NCBI RefSeq assembly: GCF_000350225.1
Contig: NW_005178916.1
Span: forward strand, 62,001-126,000
Source of the DNA: Chondrus crispus
Lineage: Eukaryota; Rhodophyta; Florideophyceae; Gigartinales; Gigartinaceae
DNA: 64,000 bases
Reading direction: 5' to 3'
Both the position numbers and the translations under genes were made by a program. Below, in pieces: positions 53,601-63,269 of the stretch. How positions within the stretch are numbered: the first letter of the stretch is position 1; each line of letters opens with the position of its first letter. The notes under the pieces were generated by a model, which saw only the letters and a program-made list of their open reading frames with translations, had not been told where the DNA came from and ran no database searches.

Positions 53601-55640
53601 ACCAACCGTTCCCTGTTTGCTCCACTCTACCGCGATAAGACTTAGAGCAGGTAGGGGAGCTCCAAATCTCCTTGTATCGGTCACCAGAAATGCCTATCTG
53701 GAAAAGAATGCCTTGTTCTCTTTTTTTGTCGTAGTGCTCACACAAGTCCCATAAGAAGCGGCTTACACATGCGAAATAATTGTAGTGCAATGTGCCTGTC
53801 AGGCCGCAACCAGGGTCCAACGGTCCAGGGACAACACAACCAACAAACAACAACCAACAAAAGTTGCCGACGGCACAGCCCTACAGAGTGTCCGATTCTC
53901 CCTTTCCCTTTAAGTGGGTTTGCGGCCCACAGTCGCTCAAGTCCCTGATAGGGGGGGCAAAAGGAAGAGGCCCGCCCCGGGACGAATGGTGGTAGAGTCT
54001 TGTACAGGCACCTGCTCGGCGAGTTCGGGGCGGTAATTAGGAAGCCGGGCCCGATGGGTCGTAAATCCAATGCTCGCGGAGCGCCTGTTACACCTTATAC
54101 CCTTGATAAGGTCTTCGACGGGGGCGTCGCAACGCAGCCCGACGGGAATTAGCAAACACGTAGCAGCGCTACACCTCCGTACTGCCCGATGGCAAAGTAC
54201 CGACACCGGAACGGTCGCAACCTGCATCCGATGGAACCAACACTGTCCTGTATACACAACAGGACCTTCGAGGGAAACGTCGTTGCAACAGCCTCCGTCG
54301 GGGGTCGTAAACAAGTAGCAGCGCTACACGTACGTGTCGCCCGATGGCCAAGACACCTACACCGGTCCGGTCGCAACCAACACAAGATAAGAGAATAGAA
54401 ATAGAGATAGAAATAGAAAAGGATAGGTGAAATAAAGGAAAAGGAAAGGGAACCCCCGAGCGCAAAGGATAACGTAATCTGTGGTAAAAGGGAGCGTCTT
54501 GGGAAAGACGGACTTCGACCAAGGCGATATTCAACTCTGGCAACTCGGGTTACCTTTACTGACTTGGTCGCCAGAGGGGTAAGGTATATATCGCCCCGCC
54601 GGAGCCACTACAGTAGCTTGCGGCGCTAGATCCTAGATCTAATCTAGTGTCAGCAAAATTAATGCCAACTAATTAACTAAATAAAATAAAATAATTAAAA
54701 ATTAAAACTGTGCAATTATTCACACGTGTGTCCCCCAACCCGGACTACTTTTCATATCCAAATATTTTCCTTTCTTTTCACCCCCCTTTTCAGGTGCGTA
54801 TTGCACTACAATAATTGGGCCTTTCAGTTCTGCAATGGAACGTACTTTCCGGTTTCTGGAGCGCAATACTGAGTTGATGTTGGCGCGAAGCTTTTCCTAG
54901 ATGGAAAGAGGAAGAAATATCTCAAAAGCAGAAAAGCGAGATAGAGAAGCAGTAGGTTCGACGTCGTCATGTTTTTCAGCCATTGCCAAAACACGATCCA
55001 AAATGAGGTTACACTCTTTGACATATATCGGGTAGAATTCGCGGTCCACACTGTCAACTTCTAGTACGAAAGGGCGGAAAGGTGATGCATATGCCCAGTC
55101 TCTAAGACCGCCGCATGTTCCAGTCCGCAAGGTGCTTCCTTGACCGATTTCTGGCATGCTCATACCCTCGCCTAATTCAGTATTTTCTGCCTCGATTGGA
55201 TTCTCAAGTCCACATTCTGCAGTCGCCATAAACTCATTCATGTAGTCGGTGAAAAGTAGGGAGTTATAATCCTCCATCATAACTTCTGTGCGCTCCAAAT
55301 CGTCAAACGTCCGCTTTTCGGAGTTCTCTACTGTCCTTGTGTTAAGAAATATAACCTCTGCTTCTGAGATCGCACTATCGTGCCCGGTGTGAAAAGAATC
55401 CTCGAAAGAGGACTGCATATTGTCATCACGAGAAAGTTCCTGAGAGAAAGGAAGGTCAGAAGAGGATAGTGTATTGTCCATCGTTGGATCTAGGCGTCTA
55501 TCAGAATCCTCAAACTCAACCATGCAACACTCTAGCTCCGTTTCATGTAAGTTGTGCACCACTGTGTCATGGCGTGATGGCGGTTTCGAGGCAGGAAGTT
55601 CAAATGCTGGCTCAGACTGGCATGGTTGCGCCAATGGCAC
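50676..55640 (-). pseudogene. Transposase of D with intact nuclease-type motif, split by a solo LTR
   Basis: The acidic N-terminal part (55640-54897) includes GGLRDWAYASPF, matching GGLPGWEYASAF in A, and stops at the LTR insertion. The long middle part (53780-51763, about 670 codons) has YSVDDDHNRL (first Asp), LFAADRGYNE with GTHKRS (second Asp), then a nuclease block: GMKEGTINEVEVL, ADSPDGLLG and AAIEVKTM, matching E, PD/SPDG and ExK of PD-(D/E)XK enzymes. The third Asp motif KGGVDEFSRAL (about 51390) follows a stop codon (NT-stop-KGGVD). The tail (51164-50676) holds the CSLC, CGTC, CKNCWGAWH finger. The frame leading into the finger is broken, so it is inactive, but less decayed than A. 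Confidence 0.7.
53781..54810 (-). repeat. Solo LTR of the F family (1030 bp), target duplication ATAAT
   Basis: The ends are TGTAGTGCAATG on the left and TTGCACTACA on the right. ATAAT is duplicated at 53776-53780 and 54811-54815. In inverted orientation it is similar along its length to the 3' LTR of F, including the CACACGTGTG palindrome (54721-54730) and the sequence around it. It is 165 bp longer, so it belongs to a subfamily. No internal region remains. It lies within the transposase of D. Confidence 0.93.
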
Positions 55641-55969
55641 GAATGAATCAGTGTTGCATTCTGATCATTGAGGAAAGCGTTGCGGGGAACCATGTGGTTG
55701 AGGGGGGTTTGGAACGCGAGAGCGTCAAGACTGTCGTCTGCCGTGACAGATACGACGCTCCGCGGACGGAGCTGCGACATAACGAGCGCTAGATCGCGAT
55801 GTGGAAGGATATACGAGGGAGTAAGAGGGATCGCTGTGGGGAGATTCTCTTGCTGGAGGAGAACTTCTCCACTTGTGGGGAGAACGTTCTTTCAACATGT
55901 TCTCCTGCACCTGTCAGGAGAATGTAGATTCTCCTGAAAAAAAGTAAAGTTCACTTCCCTGAGTAGAAC

Positions 55970-56394
55970 AAATTTGATCACTTCAGCCGCACAGGGGTAA
56001 TAGAGAGCCTTCGTCTGCATTAGCTCTTCTCTCCAGACCAGCCCTGGTGCTCGATGTGGTGAGATTCTGAGTGGAGAAATTAGCAAAAAGAATACAAAAT
56101 TGTACGTGAGCTAGATTTTATGATTTCTAATTTCATAACGTTGTCCGTAAAACAACGCATTGTTTTTTCCATTTGCCCACAAACTCGCTGGACGCAAAGT
56201 AAACCCGAGTTTGAAAAATCCCACCACGAGTTTGGCGGACTGACCTCCAGCAAGGTACCTGCCCGCAACAAACGGAAGTCTGGTACAGTTGACCCTACGC
56301 ATTAGTGCCGCCTTGTGTAAGGACTAATAATACGGCACTGATTCGGAGCGGCACAATCCGAAAGCAGAATCACTACCCTGCCAGAAGTCTGTTA
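55970..56394. other. Gap between transposon D and the Harbinger relic
   Basis: No gene is supported. Short open frames on both strands overlap one another and carry no motif. Confidence 0.4.
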
Positions 56395-56397
56395 TTA

Positions 56398-57021
56398 GAG
56401 CATCTCCACCGCGCAGACAAATTGTGGCCATATCTAAAATATGGCGACTCAGGCTTGAGTTTAGTCTCCACCGCGCAAATCTGCACACAACTCTGTTTCA
56501 CAAATCGTATGACAAATAGGATTTTTGTCTGGACGGCACACATATTTTTTGATTTTGTGGCGCGTCACGTCACAAATCCCATTTTTTGGCAACACTCTTC
56601 TGCTTGAACGGGCTGATTTTTTGTTACTTTTAGACATCGAAACAGCAAGAACGCGGGAAGCCACGGGTACACCTGACCCGCCCAAAACGTCTGAGCATGC
56701 CAAATTCGCAATCGACGGTCTATGCTCGCACTGCACATGCCCGCATCCACCCGCGCGCAGACATTGTGCACGCGTTAACACTTATTTATTATGGAAGTCC
56801 GCGGACGTGGATGGGGGCTAGCTGAACTCGACCATCTGGCAAAGGCGTGGGTGGCGACATCTGAGAATGCCGTCACCGGCATCGACCAAACGAGTGAGCG
56901 CTTTCGCACTACGCTTCATAAGACTTTTGTTGCGTATAGCAGTCTTTATCAAGACCGCGACGCGAAGCGCTTGAGGTCGCGCTTTGATGAGATGTCAAGG
57001 GATGTACTGAAGTTTGGGAAG
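56398..57021 (+). mobile_element. PIF/Harbinger-type element relic E1, cut by gypsy G
   Basis: The left end GAGCATCTCCACCGCGCAGA follows TTA (56395-56397), as expected for a TWA duplication, and matches the inverted end of E2. The element carries the start of ORF1 and ends abruptly at the 3' LTR of gypsy G. Confidence 0.7.
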
Positions 57022-57075
57022 TGTAGCATAAACACCCCCAGACGACTGGAGATGTATGCGCAGTTCGACCTGTAG
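56791..57075 (+). CDS. Harbinger ORF1 N-terminal part (truncated) in E1
   Basis: The ATG begins MEVRGRGWGLAELDHLAKAW. The first 75 codons align with ORF1 of E2 (ENAVTGIDQTSERFRTTLHKTF against ENPVLGIDQTSDAFRVGLH), giving the Myb/trihelix-like DNA-binding region. Homology ends at KFGK, exactly where the LTR of G begins (57022). The last 18 codons to the TAG are read from LTR sequence, so the C-terminus is a chance fusion. The full-length gene should carry a NAM-associated C-terminal part. Confidence 0.7.
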   Translation: MEVRGRGWGLAELDHLAKAWVATSENAVTGIDQTSERFRTTLHKTFVAYSSLYQDRDAKRLRSRFDEMSRDVLKFGKCSINTPRRLEMYAQFDL

Positions 57076-57723
57076 ACCCCGGATGGGAGAAGGGGTGAAG
57101 CGGGCCAACCAGCTACGGAACCGGGCTCGGGCCCGGGTAGCGGTGGTAGAGCGGGAGCGAGCAGGGACGCGCGCACGCACGAGCGGATCGACGCCTCGAC
57201 GCCCCGGAGCAGCACTGGGTGACGTACCAGTGCTGACGGGCGGAGGCCGTTCCGTGCTCGCTCGCGTGCTGCGCGTCCACTCCGGCTCGGCTCCGACTAA
57301 ACGTGCGCGAAGAGCGAAGGTGACGTTTAGAATAAGCTGGGTAGACTGACCTTGGCGGTCGGTTGAGGACAAATCCGTGCTTCTCTCCCTCCGCCGCCGT
57401 CGGTCCGCTCCATATTTAATATACAAAACAATCTATCATAACACTGCAGTACTGAGGTACTGTAGTGGGCTACTGTAGTGCAGGTCGGCCCGCACTGTAA
57501 TACTGTCAGCTATGTCGAGGCTGACAGTACACGTATCACCCGTGGTGCGTGCGCGCTTCGTTCACGCGCTGTACACGTGTGCACGTGTATGCGCGTGTCC
57601 CTTGTCCCCGTGGTGTACACGTGGACACGCGCGGTTGTACTGTAGAGCTCGACGCTCTACAGGAGCTGATCTAGTTCTTGATCTAATCTAATTTAAACCC
57701 CCAAAGGGGGGGGTTATGCTACA
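57022..57723 (-). repeat. 3' LTR of gypsy G (702 bp)
   Basis: The ends are TGTAGCATAA on the left and TTATGCTACA on the right, a 10-base inverted match. The left edge cuts ORF1 of E1; the flanking bases GGAAG (57017-57021) are one side of the expected duplication. A CACGTG-rich block lies at 57574-57640, in the U3 part. The right edge abuts a G-rich tract on the sense strand. Confidence 0.82.
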
Positions 57724-57778
57724 CGGCCCCCCCCTCAAGGGTGAACGTCCGCAGTCACGAGTGCTTGCGGTGCGAAAC

Positions 57779-60406
57779 ATGTCGGTGATTGAGATTGATA
57801 CAAGTCACTCCCTCGTTCCGAGGCCTCTTTCCCTTCCGCGTGTCCTTCTGTCGATATTCCCCCTTCACCCCCGCGCGCTCACACGTGCGTTTTCTTACTC
57901 CACTCTTCATCCCGTCGTACTGTCTACGAGAGCTCGTCTCGGCGGTCGTCCGCCTTTCGTCGTACGTGTCATCCTTCCCCCTCGCGCCAGTGAGGTCTCG
58001 CGCGCGCTTCTTGTGCGTGCTCTGTCGGAGGGCCCCTACTGTCTCGACGTGATGACGGGTACACCGTCGCCCCTCGTGACTCCTTCACCCCTCCTACCCT
58101 CGTCGGAGGGCCCGTCGTTGAGCTCCCTGACTCCACCGCTGAGCGGGGGCGGTTCGGTGTTCGTTGTCGCAGCGGACGGGGGCGAGGCGCGTCGTCGCGC
58201 CCCTGCCGTCGCTGTCTCACGTGCGAGTCCGTTCCAGCGGGCAAGGGGGTCCCGGGAATCCACTCTTTCAGTAGAGTTGGATGCAGGGCCGGCGGTGGTG
58301 AATGAGGTTCGCGCCGGGGTCACGGAGGCAGACCCGGCCGCAGCAAGCAAGGAAGAGGGACCGATCCCTCTTGTATCCGGCGCCCCCGGGGGCATCCCGC
58401 GGGAAGCGTTATCCGCAGCGGGCGGCGACAGCGCCCCCTATCAGCCAGTCGAGGGGTCCTACGGCGCCTGTGGCAGCTGCCGACGTCCTGAGGTTCCTCC
58501 CGAGTCGACTCGAGATAGCGGGGGAGTTGAGCAGGAGGCTGCTAACACGTCCACGCAGTGGCTGGGCGTGCCGCTCGAGCGGTCCGCGCCCCTGCCGCTC
58601 AGTCGGCTGAGGTATCCGTGGCGTCTTCATGCTCGCTCTGGTGTCACGGTCGGTGAGCTTCTTACGAAGGATTGCCTCCGGCCCGACATGCTACGCATCC
58701 AGAGGCTGTACGAGGGCGGTCTCCCCGAGGAGGCGTCTCTCGCGTTAGGGCGCTTGCTTGCGGAGGGCGGCGGGGCGCCCTATCAGCTCCCGGACGAGAT
58801 CCCGAGCGATCGGACCTTTGCGTTCGGCCACGAGGAAGTAGACTACGTCGACCGGATGGCCTGCTACTTGTTCAATCGGGACCCACGGGGTCCTCGCCGT
58901 TTCGTCCTTTCGGAAATCGTCGGGCTGTACGGCAGCCCGAGGCCCTACGCATACTCCAGGGCTCATGCCGCTCTTCAAAAATTCGCTTGTACACTGATGA
59001 GGCTTCATTCCATTGCGATCTCCCCACACGATTGGGCAGCCTATCGTCGCGCGGACGAGTCGGACGGCCGCGTGTTTGGTTCTGCCTCGTTCGAACGAGG
59101 CTTCTCAAAAAGCGACTTCCCGCCCCTTCCGGCGGCCGTACGGGAGTCTCCTCCTTCTCTCGGTGTTCACCCCTTACTTCCTTTGGCCCTCAAACATTTC
59201 GGGTTTGCGTGTGGGGACCCACGTCACCCGGCGTACGATGACCTGATCTATAACGTCGAACGAGAGTGGGCGTGGTCCTTGGGAAACGCCTTTATGAGCG
59301 AGGTTTCGCTGCACGGCCGCGCGTTTGTGCAGCCCATCGGGGTGTTGGCATCCCTCGGCAGGGTAGCGCCGTCGCTCCCTGATGTGCCGCTGCACCCTTT
59401 GGAGCGGTCTTCCCCGCACGTGGCGTGGACGCACTGTGCCGTTCTAGATCTGATGCACCGAGCTTGTGCCGTGAGCGTGCGTAATCGTCGTTCGTGGCCC
59501 GACTTCGCTACTGGCGTACGCAGCGCCTTTCTCGTGTATGATTACCGAAGCGACTCCTTCGTGGCTCGTCCTGTACCGTCCACTTCGGGTCCCTCGGGTA
59601 GGGGCGGAGGCGTGGGGTCCGCGTCACGGTTGGCTTACCGCAAGCGGTACCGCGATTTGGACGGGGAACCCGCGTCGCCTATGTTCGCGGGTACGGACCC
59701 GGTTCGCGCCCCGCTCGCCTCGAATGCGAGTTACTTTACAGCTACCGTCTCGCCCGTGCCACCCCTTCCACCTCTGGCCACCTCCGTGGGCGACTCGCCG
59801 GGTGGGAATGCCGTGCGGTTCTTGGCGCTGCCCCGGGACGAGATCAAGATTATTCCCGACTTGGGACGGGCCCTCGGGAGCTCGATCGATCGAGCGTGGC
59901 ATGTCGGTACCCTGCTGAGCACCCTTTCCAGCTGGTACTTAGCCCGTAGTGAGGAAGCACGCCACCTCGGGGCGCAGCGATCGACGTACGCGTCGCAATA
60001 CGACCGAGTGCGGGGCGAACTGGAGGCTCTCAGGGAGTCCTCGAGGCGTCAATCTGACTCTCTGGAACGTGCCACTGCGGAGCGCGATCGCTACCGCCGC
60101 GAACGCGAAACCCTCCGGTCCATACGTCAGGTTCCGTCCTCATTTTTCGCTCCGTCACGCACTCCATCGGCCTCTATGCCGCGTCCGGCGTTGCCGGACC
60201 CCTACGAAGGGGTGGGGTACGATTCCCCCATGGTCAACGCGCGTGCGGCCCCGGTCGGTCCGGGGCCTTCCTGGTCGCAGTACGGGGCGGTTGCCATGCC
60301 TCCGCTTGAGGACATGGACACGAGGGTGCCTTCGCACCCTAGTTATTGTCCTCCAGGCAGCTACGGTCCTACCCCGTCGGTGCCCCCCAACCGCCCGGGC
60401 CGTTGA
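57779..60406 (+). CDS. Antisense protein of element G, conserved family of unknown function
   Basis: The frame opens at an ATG at 57716, inside the last bases of the LTR; the next in-frame ATG (57779, MSVIEIDTSHS) lies outside the LTR and is chosen, giving 875 codons. The N-terminal 250 residues are Ser/Pro-rich and disordered. The globular middle has SDRTFAF, DYVDRM and DP, then LALKHFGFACGDPRHP near 59186-59230, matching FG-x4-DPRH in element F. A coiled coil with heptad Leu/Arg/Glu (59940-60120, RGELEALRESS and ERDRYRRERETLR) comes before a Pro/Gly tail. There is no membrane segment or known enzyme motif. It is unbroken, opposite to pol and between pol and the 3' LTR, as in F. Confidence 0.75.
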   Translation: MSVIEIDTSHSLVPRPLSLPRVLLSIFPLHPRALTRAFSYSTLHPVVLSTRARLGGRPPFVVRVILPPRASEVSRALLVRALSEGPYCLDVMTGTPSPLVTPSPLLPSSEGPSLSSLTPPLSGGGSVFVVAADGGEARRRAPAVAVSRASPFQRARGSRESTLSVELDAGPAVVNEVRAGVTEADPAAASKEEGPIPLVSGAPGGIPREALSAAGGDSAPYQPVEGSYGACGSCRRPEVPPESTRDSGGVEQEAANTSTQWLGVPLERSAPLPLSRLRYPWRLHARSGVTVGELLTKDCLRPDMLRIQRLYEGGLPEEASLALGRLLAEGGGAPYQLPDEIPSDRTFAFGHEEVDYVDRMACYLFNRDPRGPRRFVLSEIVGLYGSPRPYAYSRAHAALQKFACTLMRLHSIAISPHDWAAYRRADESDGRVFGSASFERGFSKSDFPPLPAAVRESPPSLGVHPLLPLALKHFGFACGDPRHPAYDDLIYNVEREWAWSLGNAFMSEVSLHGRAFVQPIGVLASLGRVAPSLPDVPLHPLERSSPHVAWTHCAVLDLMHRACAVSVRNRRSWPDFATGVRSAFLVYDYRSDSFVARPVPSTSGPSGRGGGVGSASRLAYRKRYRDLDGEPASPMFAGTDPVRAPLASNASYFTATVSPVPPLPPLATSVGDSPGGNAVRFLALPRDEIKIIPDLGRALGSSIDRAWHVGTLLSTLSSWYLARSEEARHLGAQRSTYASQYDRVRGELEALRESSRRQSDSLERATAERDRYRRERETLRSIRQVPSSFFAPSRTPSASMPRPALPDPYEGVGYDSPMVNARAAPVGPGPSWSQYGAVAMPPLEDMDTRVPSHPSYCPPGSYGPTPSVPPNRPGR

Positions 60407-63269
60407 GCCAGTGAGCCACTTATCCACGTCATCCTCTCTCTTCCCGTCCGTCATCCGTAAAGCCCCTAGGGCTCCTTGCCTCTCTGCCCCGAATATACCA
60501 GACCGCCAATCGTTGGCGTGTATCAGGGAGCCGGGAAGGGTCGGTAGGCGTCTGCCGACCGCCCTCTCCGCCGCTAGTACCGCGTCCTTCGCCATAACCC
60601 CACAGCACGGGTCCTATCCTCCCTTTGGTATTTTTACCTACCTCCCCGATGGTCCGTCGTCCCCCGCCACACGACGAGGGGGTGTGATCGTATCCTCTCG
60701 TGGTCAGCCCGGGCTATGTCGCTTGCCGCCACCTGTCGCCGCGCGCGTGCGTGCGTCAATGGATACGCGTGGGAAGGCGGCGACGTGACAGCGAGGGGGA
60801 CTGATAGAGAGCTCTCTGGTGGGAGCGGGTGCTCCTTTCCTTGCTTTGCGATCCGTCCCGCCGGCTCGAGCCGGCCTACGTGGTTGGTCTGCGTCGGGGA
60901 GAAGGAGGGGTACGTACCCCCCTTCTCGTGTCAGGGCGTCGGTCGGCGTCGCCTGAGACTCTTCCCCGTGCGCGACGTCGGCGTGCTTCTTCTCGGCTGG
61001 TACGTTGGTCGCCCGGTCCGGTCACCGGCGGGTGTTCGGTTCGCCCCCCTTCCTTCCTCGGAGCGGAGGGGGTCCTCCTGTCACCCACGTCACGCCTCGC
61101 GGCGTCTCTCGTCACCGCCCCGCCTTTGGAGGTGGGGCCCGGTTGCGTCCTCCATATGATTGTCGGACTCGCCCGACTGGGGTCATCGTTCCGAAAGGGG
61201 GCCGTCCCCCTTTTCTCCTTTCCCGTCGTGGCATTGAATCGCGAGAGAGGAGGCGGGACCACCGTGAGCGTCGGCGGTAACCGTGGCGCGGACGGTGCGA
61301 CGATACCCGAGACGCTCGACGGGGGAAGGAGGAGGCTACAATGCACGCTCTCCCATGCGTCCGTCCGGTTCGGACGGGGTGCTCGCGGATCCGTACCGTG
61401 CACCCATGGCGCCCTCCCGGCACGTGTCGGGTCAGGCGTCATGAGGCGGCCGGGCGGCGAACCGACGTGTCCCTTGGCATTGCTGTCGCGCCTTCCCCCA
61501 TCGGTGGGGGAGGTTGGCCGTCGAACAACTACGGGGTGTGTGTGTCTGTGTCGCCGCTTGTGAGCCTGCCGAGGGCTATCGAGCGTGCGGCATACGGTTG
61601 CCGCCCGCCGTCCGTCTTCCCCGGGGGCTTTCCCCTCGTGATCGTACATGACGGGGGCGACGTGCCTCGGTGAGTCGGGGCTCCGGCGAGCGTCGTATCC
61701 CGCTGCGTCCTGCGCTGCGGCGTGGTACCTCAGTGTATTCGTCTCCACGTACGCATTCGCGACAACGAGGGAACGTCAGACCGCATCGTGGGGCGTCGGC
61801 GCGTGCCGTCGCACCGGTTGTACGTTCCCCTCCTGACTCACGCACGGGCGAGGCGTAACGCCGTCTAGCGCTTTCGACAGTGGCGCGCTCTAAGGCGTCG
61901 TAGTTGGCCTTCCGGCCCCTCCGGCCGTTGTCGATCCACGTCCCTCTTTCTCTGCCACAGCATGCTTGTTTGCGACTGCGGTTCGCGGTCCGCCTTTCCC
62001 GAATGGTGTCGTGCGTTTGACGTAAACCGCGGAGCGCGCGCAAAGCGCAACGAGAGGGTATTTATTCCCAATCGGCGAGAGCGGGGGAGGGGAAGGGGTT
62101 AGTGACGGACCGAGCGGGTTAGTAACGGAGGCTCGAATGCGGTGCGCGTCTCCCAGCGTCTCCCGCCTTCGGCGGCGGAGGTTCGGGTTCATCTTCTATC
62201 GTTCCGCGGCCGTCCAATCCTTCCTCGATCGCGGGAGGACGGCTTGGCGGGCATTATCCGGGGTTGCGCGGCATCCGCTCGGTGCGGGTGCTTGGATCGA
62301 TCACATGTTCGCTTCCCTCCTCGGTCAGGGGGCGGACGTGTGTACCCTCGCGCGGGTACTCGTTGTACCCTCTGGCCGCGCCGTCCGGTTTTTGCCCTTG
62401 CTGTTCGTATGGCGCACAGTACGCGAGACACGTCCTAGTGTAATTCTCCCCGTTAATTTTCCGTTCTTTTCGAGGGACGGTGGCGGTGGTGGTTTGGTGA
62501 TGACGCAAGCGGGGTTGGGGCGTGGCGTGCGCCTCCGGCGTCGCTCACGTGTCACGTTCTCATTTCCCCTAATTTTCCTTATTATGGGGCATGTGCCCGC
62601 GGCGGGTTTGAAGCGTCTCGCGTTCGTGTGCGCATCTCGGTGCTTCCCGATTGGGTGGTCCTTGCTTACCCCCCTTCCTTGGGTATCTTTACGCGTGTTA
62701 CGGCGAGCGCAGCTCCATTTGCGGGGCCTTTGCCTGCGGGCTCGGCGCCGTTCCTCGCCCCACCGTCGAGTTAGCTGGCCCGAATGCGGCTTGAGGGCTA
62801 TATAGGGGCGTACGTCTTCTGCGATCTGCCGACACGAGCGGTGGGCATTTCGGTCACCCGCGCGGCTCGCTGACGTGCTCCGGGAGGGGCGAGGGATTCG
62901 GATCCCTTGTGATCAGGCGGGAGCGTGAGTGGGCTCGCGTTTCGGCAGTCCTGTGTAACCATCGGAGAACTCGGTGTCCTCCCCCATTAATTGCCCTACT
63001 GTGGGCGATCGCCTTCACGTCGTACGTGTCGCCTCTTCTCCGACTTCGAGTCGGCGGCGGTGTTCCGCCGTCAGGTGGCTTGACTGTCGGTACGTCTCGG
63101 CGTCATCGCGGCCTCTCATATCTGTCTTGTGCGTCAATACGTCTTGACGTCTGGCGTTGTCCCATGCTGTGACCCTCCGATAGGGACAGTCGTCTTCTCG
63201 CGCATCCCCTTTCAGTCTGCTCGTGCAGGTTGACGTTAATCCGCGAAGGAGCGGTTGAGGGCCCCCTCT
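60407..63269. other. Non-coding stretch of element G between the antisense gene and pol
   Basis: About 2.9 kb is strongly GC-rich, so long open stretches occur by chance on both strands (60829-61563 plus, 60876-61748 minus). They overlap each other and show only Arg/Pro/Ser-biased text with no motif. At its pol-side edge (63255-63295) there is a copy of the purine-tract region that also borders the 3' LTR. Confidence 0.55.

Larger units (their letters stand above)
50425..55965 (-). mobile_element. DNA transposon D, relative of A, with a solo LTR inside
   Basis: The transposase pieces match those of A motif by motif but are clearly diverged, so this is a separate family of the same superfamily. 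Both ends carry clusters of GGAGAAC and GTTCTCC (50440-50560 and 55850-55935). I could not find exact termini or a target duplication, so the boundaries are approximate. An F-family LTR with duplication ATAAT is inserted at 53781-54810. Confidence 0.65.

Noticed and set aside
60829-61748. Long overlapping open frames on both strands in element G (244 and 290 codons)
   Set aside because: The sequence is very GC-rich, so stop codons are rare by chance. The two frames overlap each other, have Arg/Pro/Ser-biased text and no motif.
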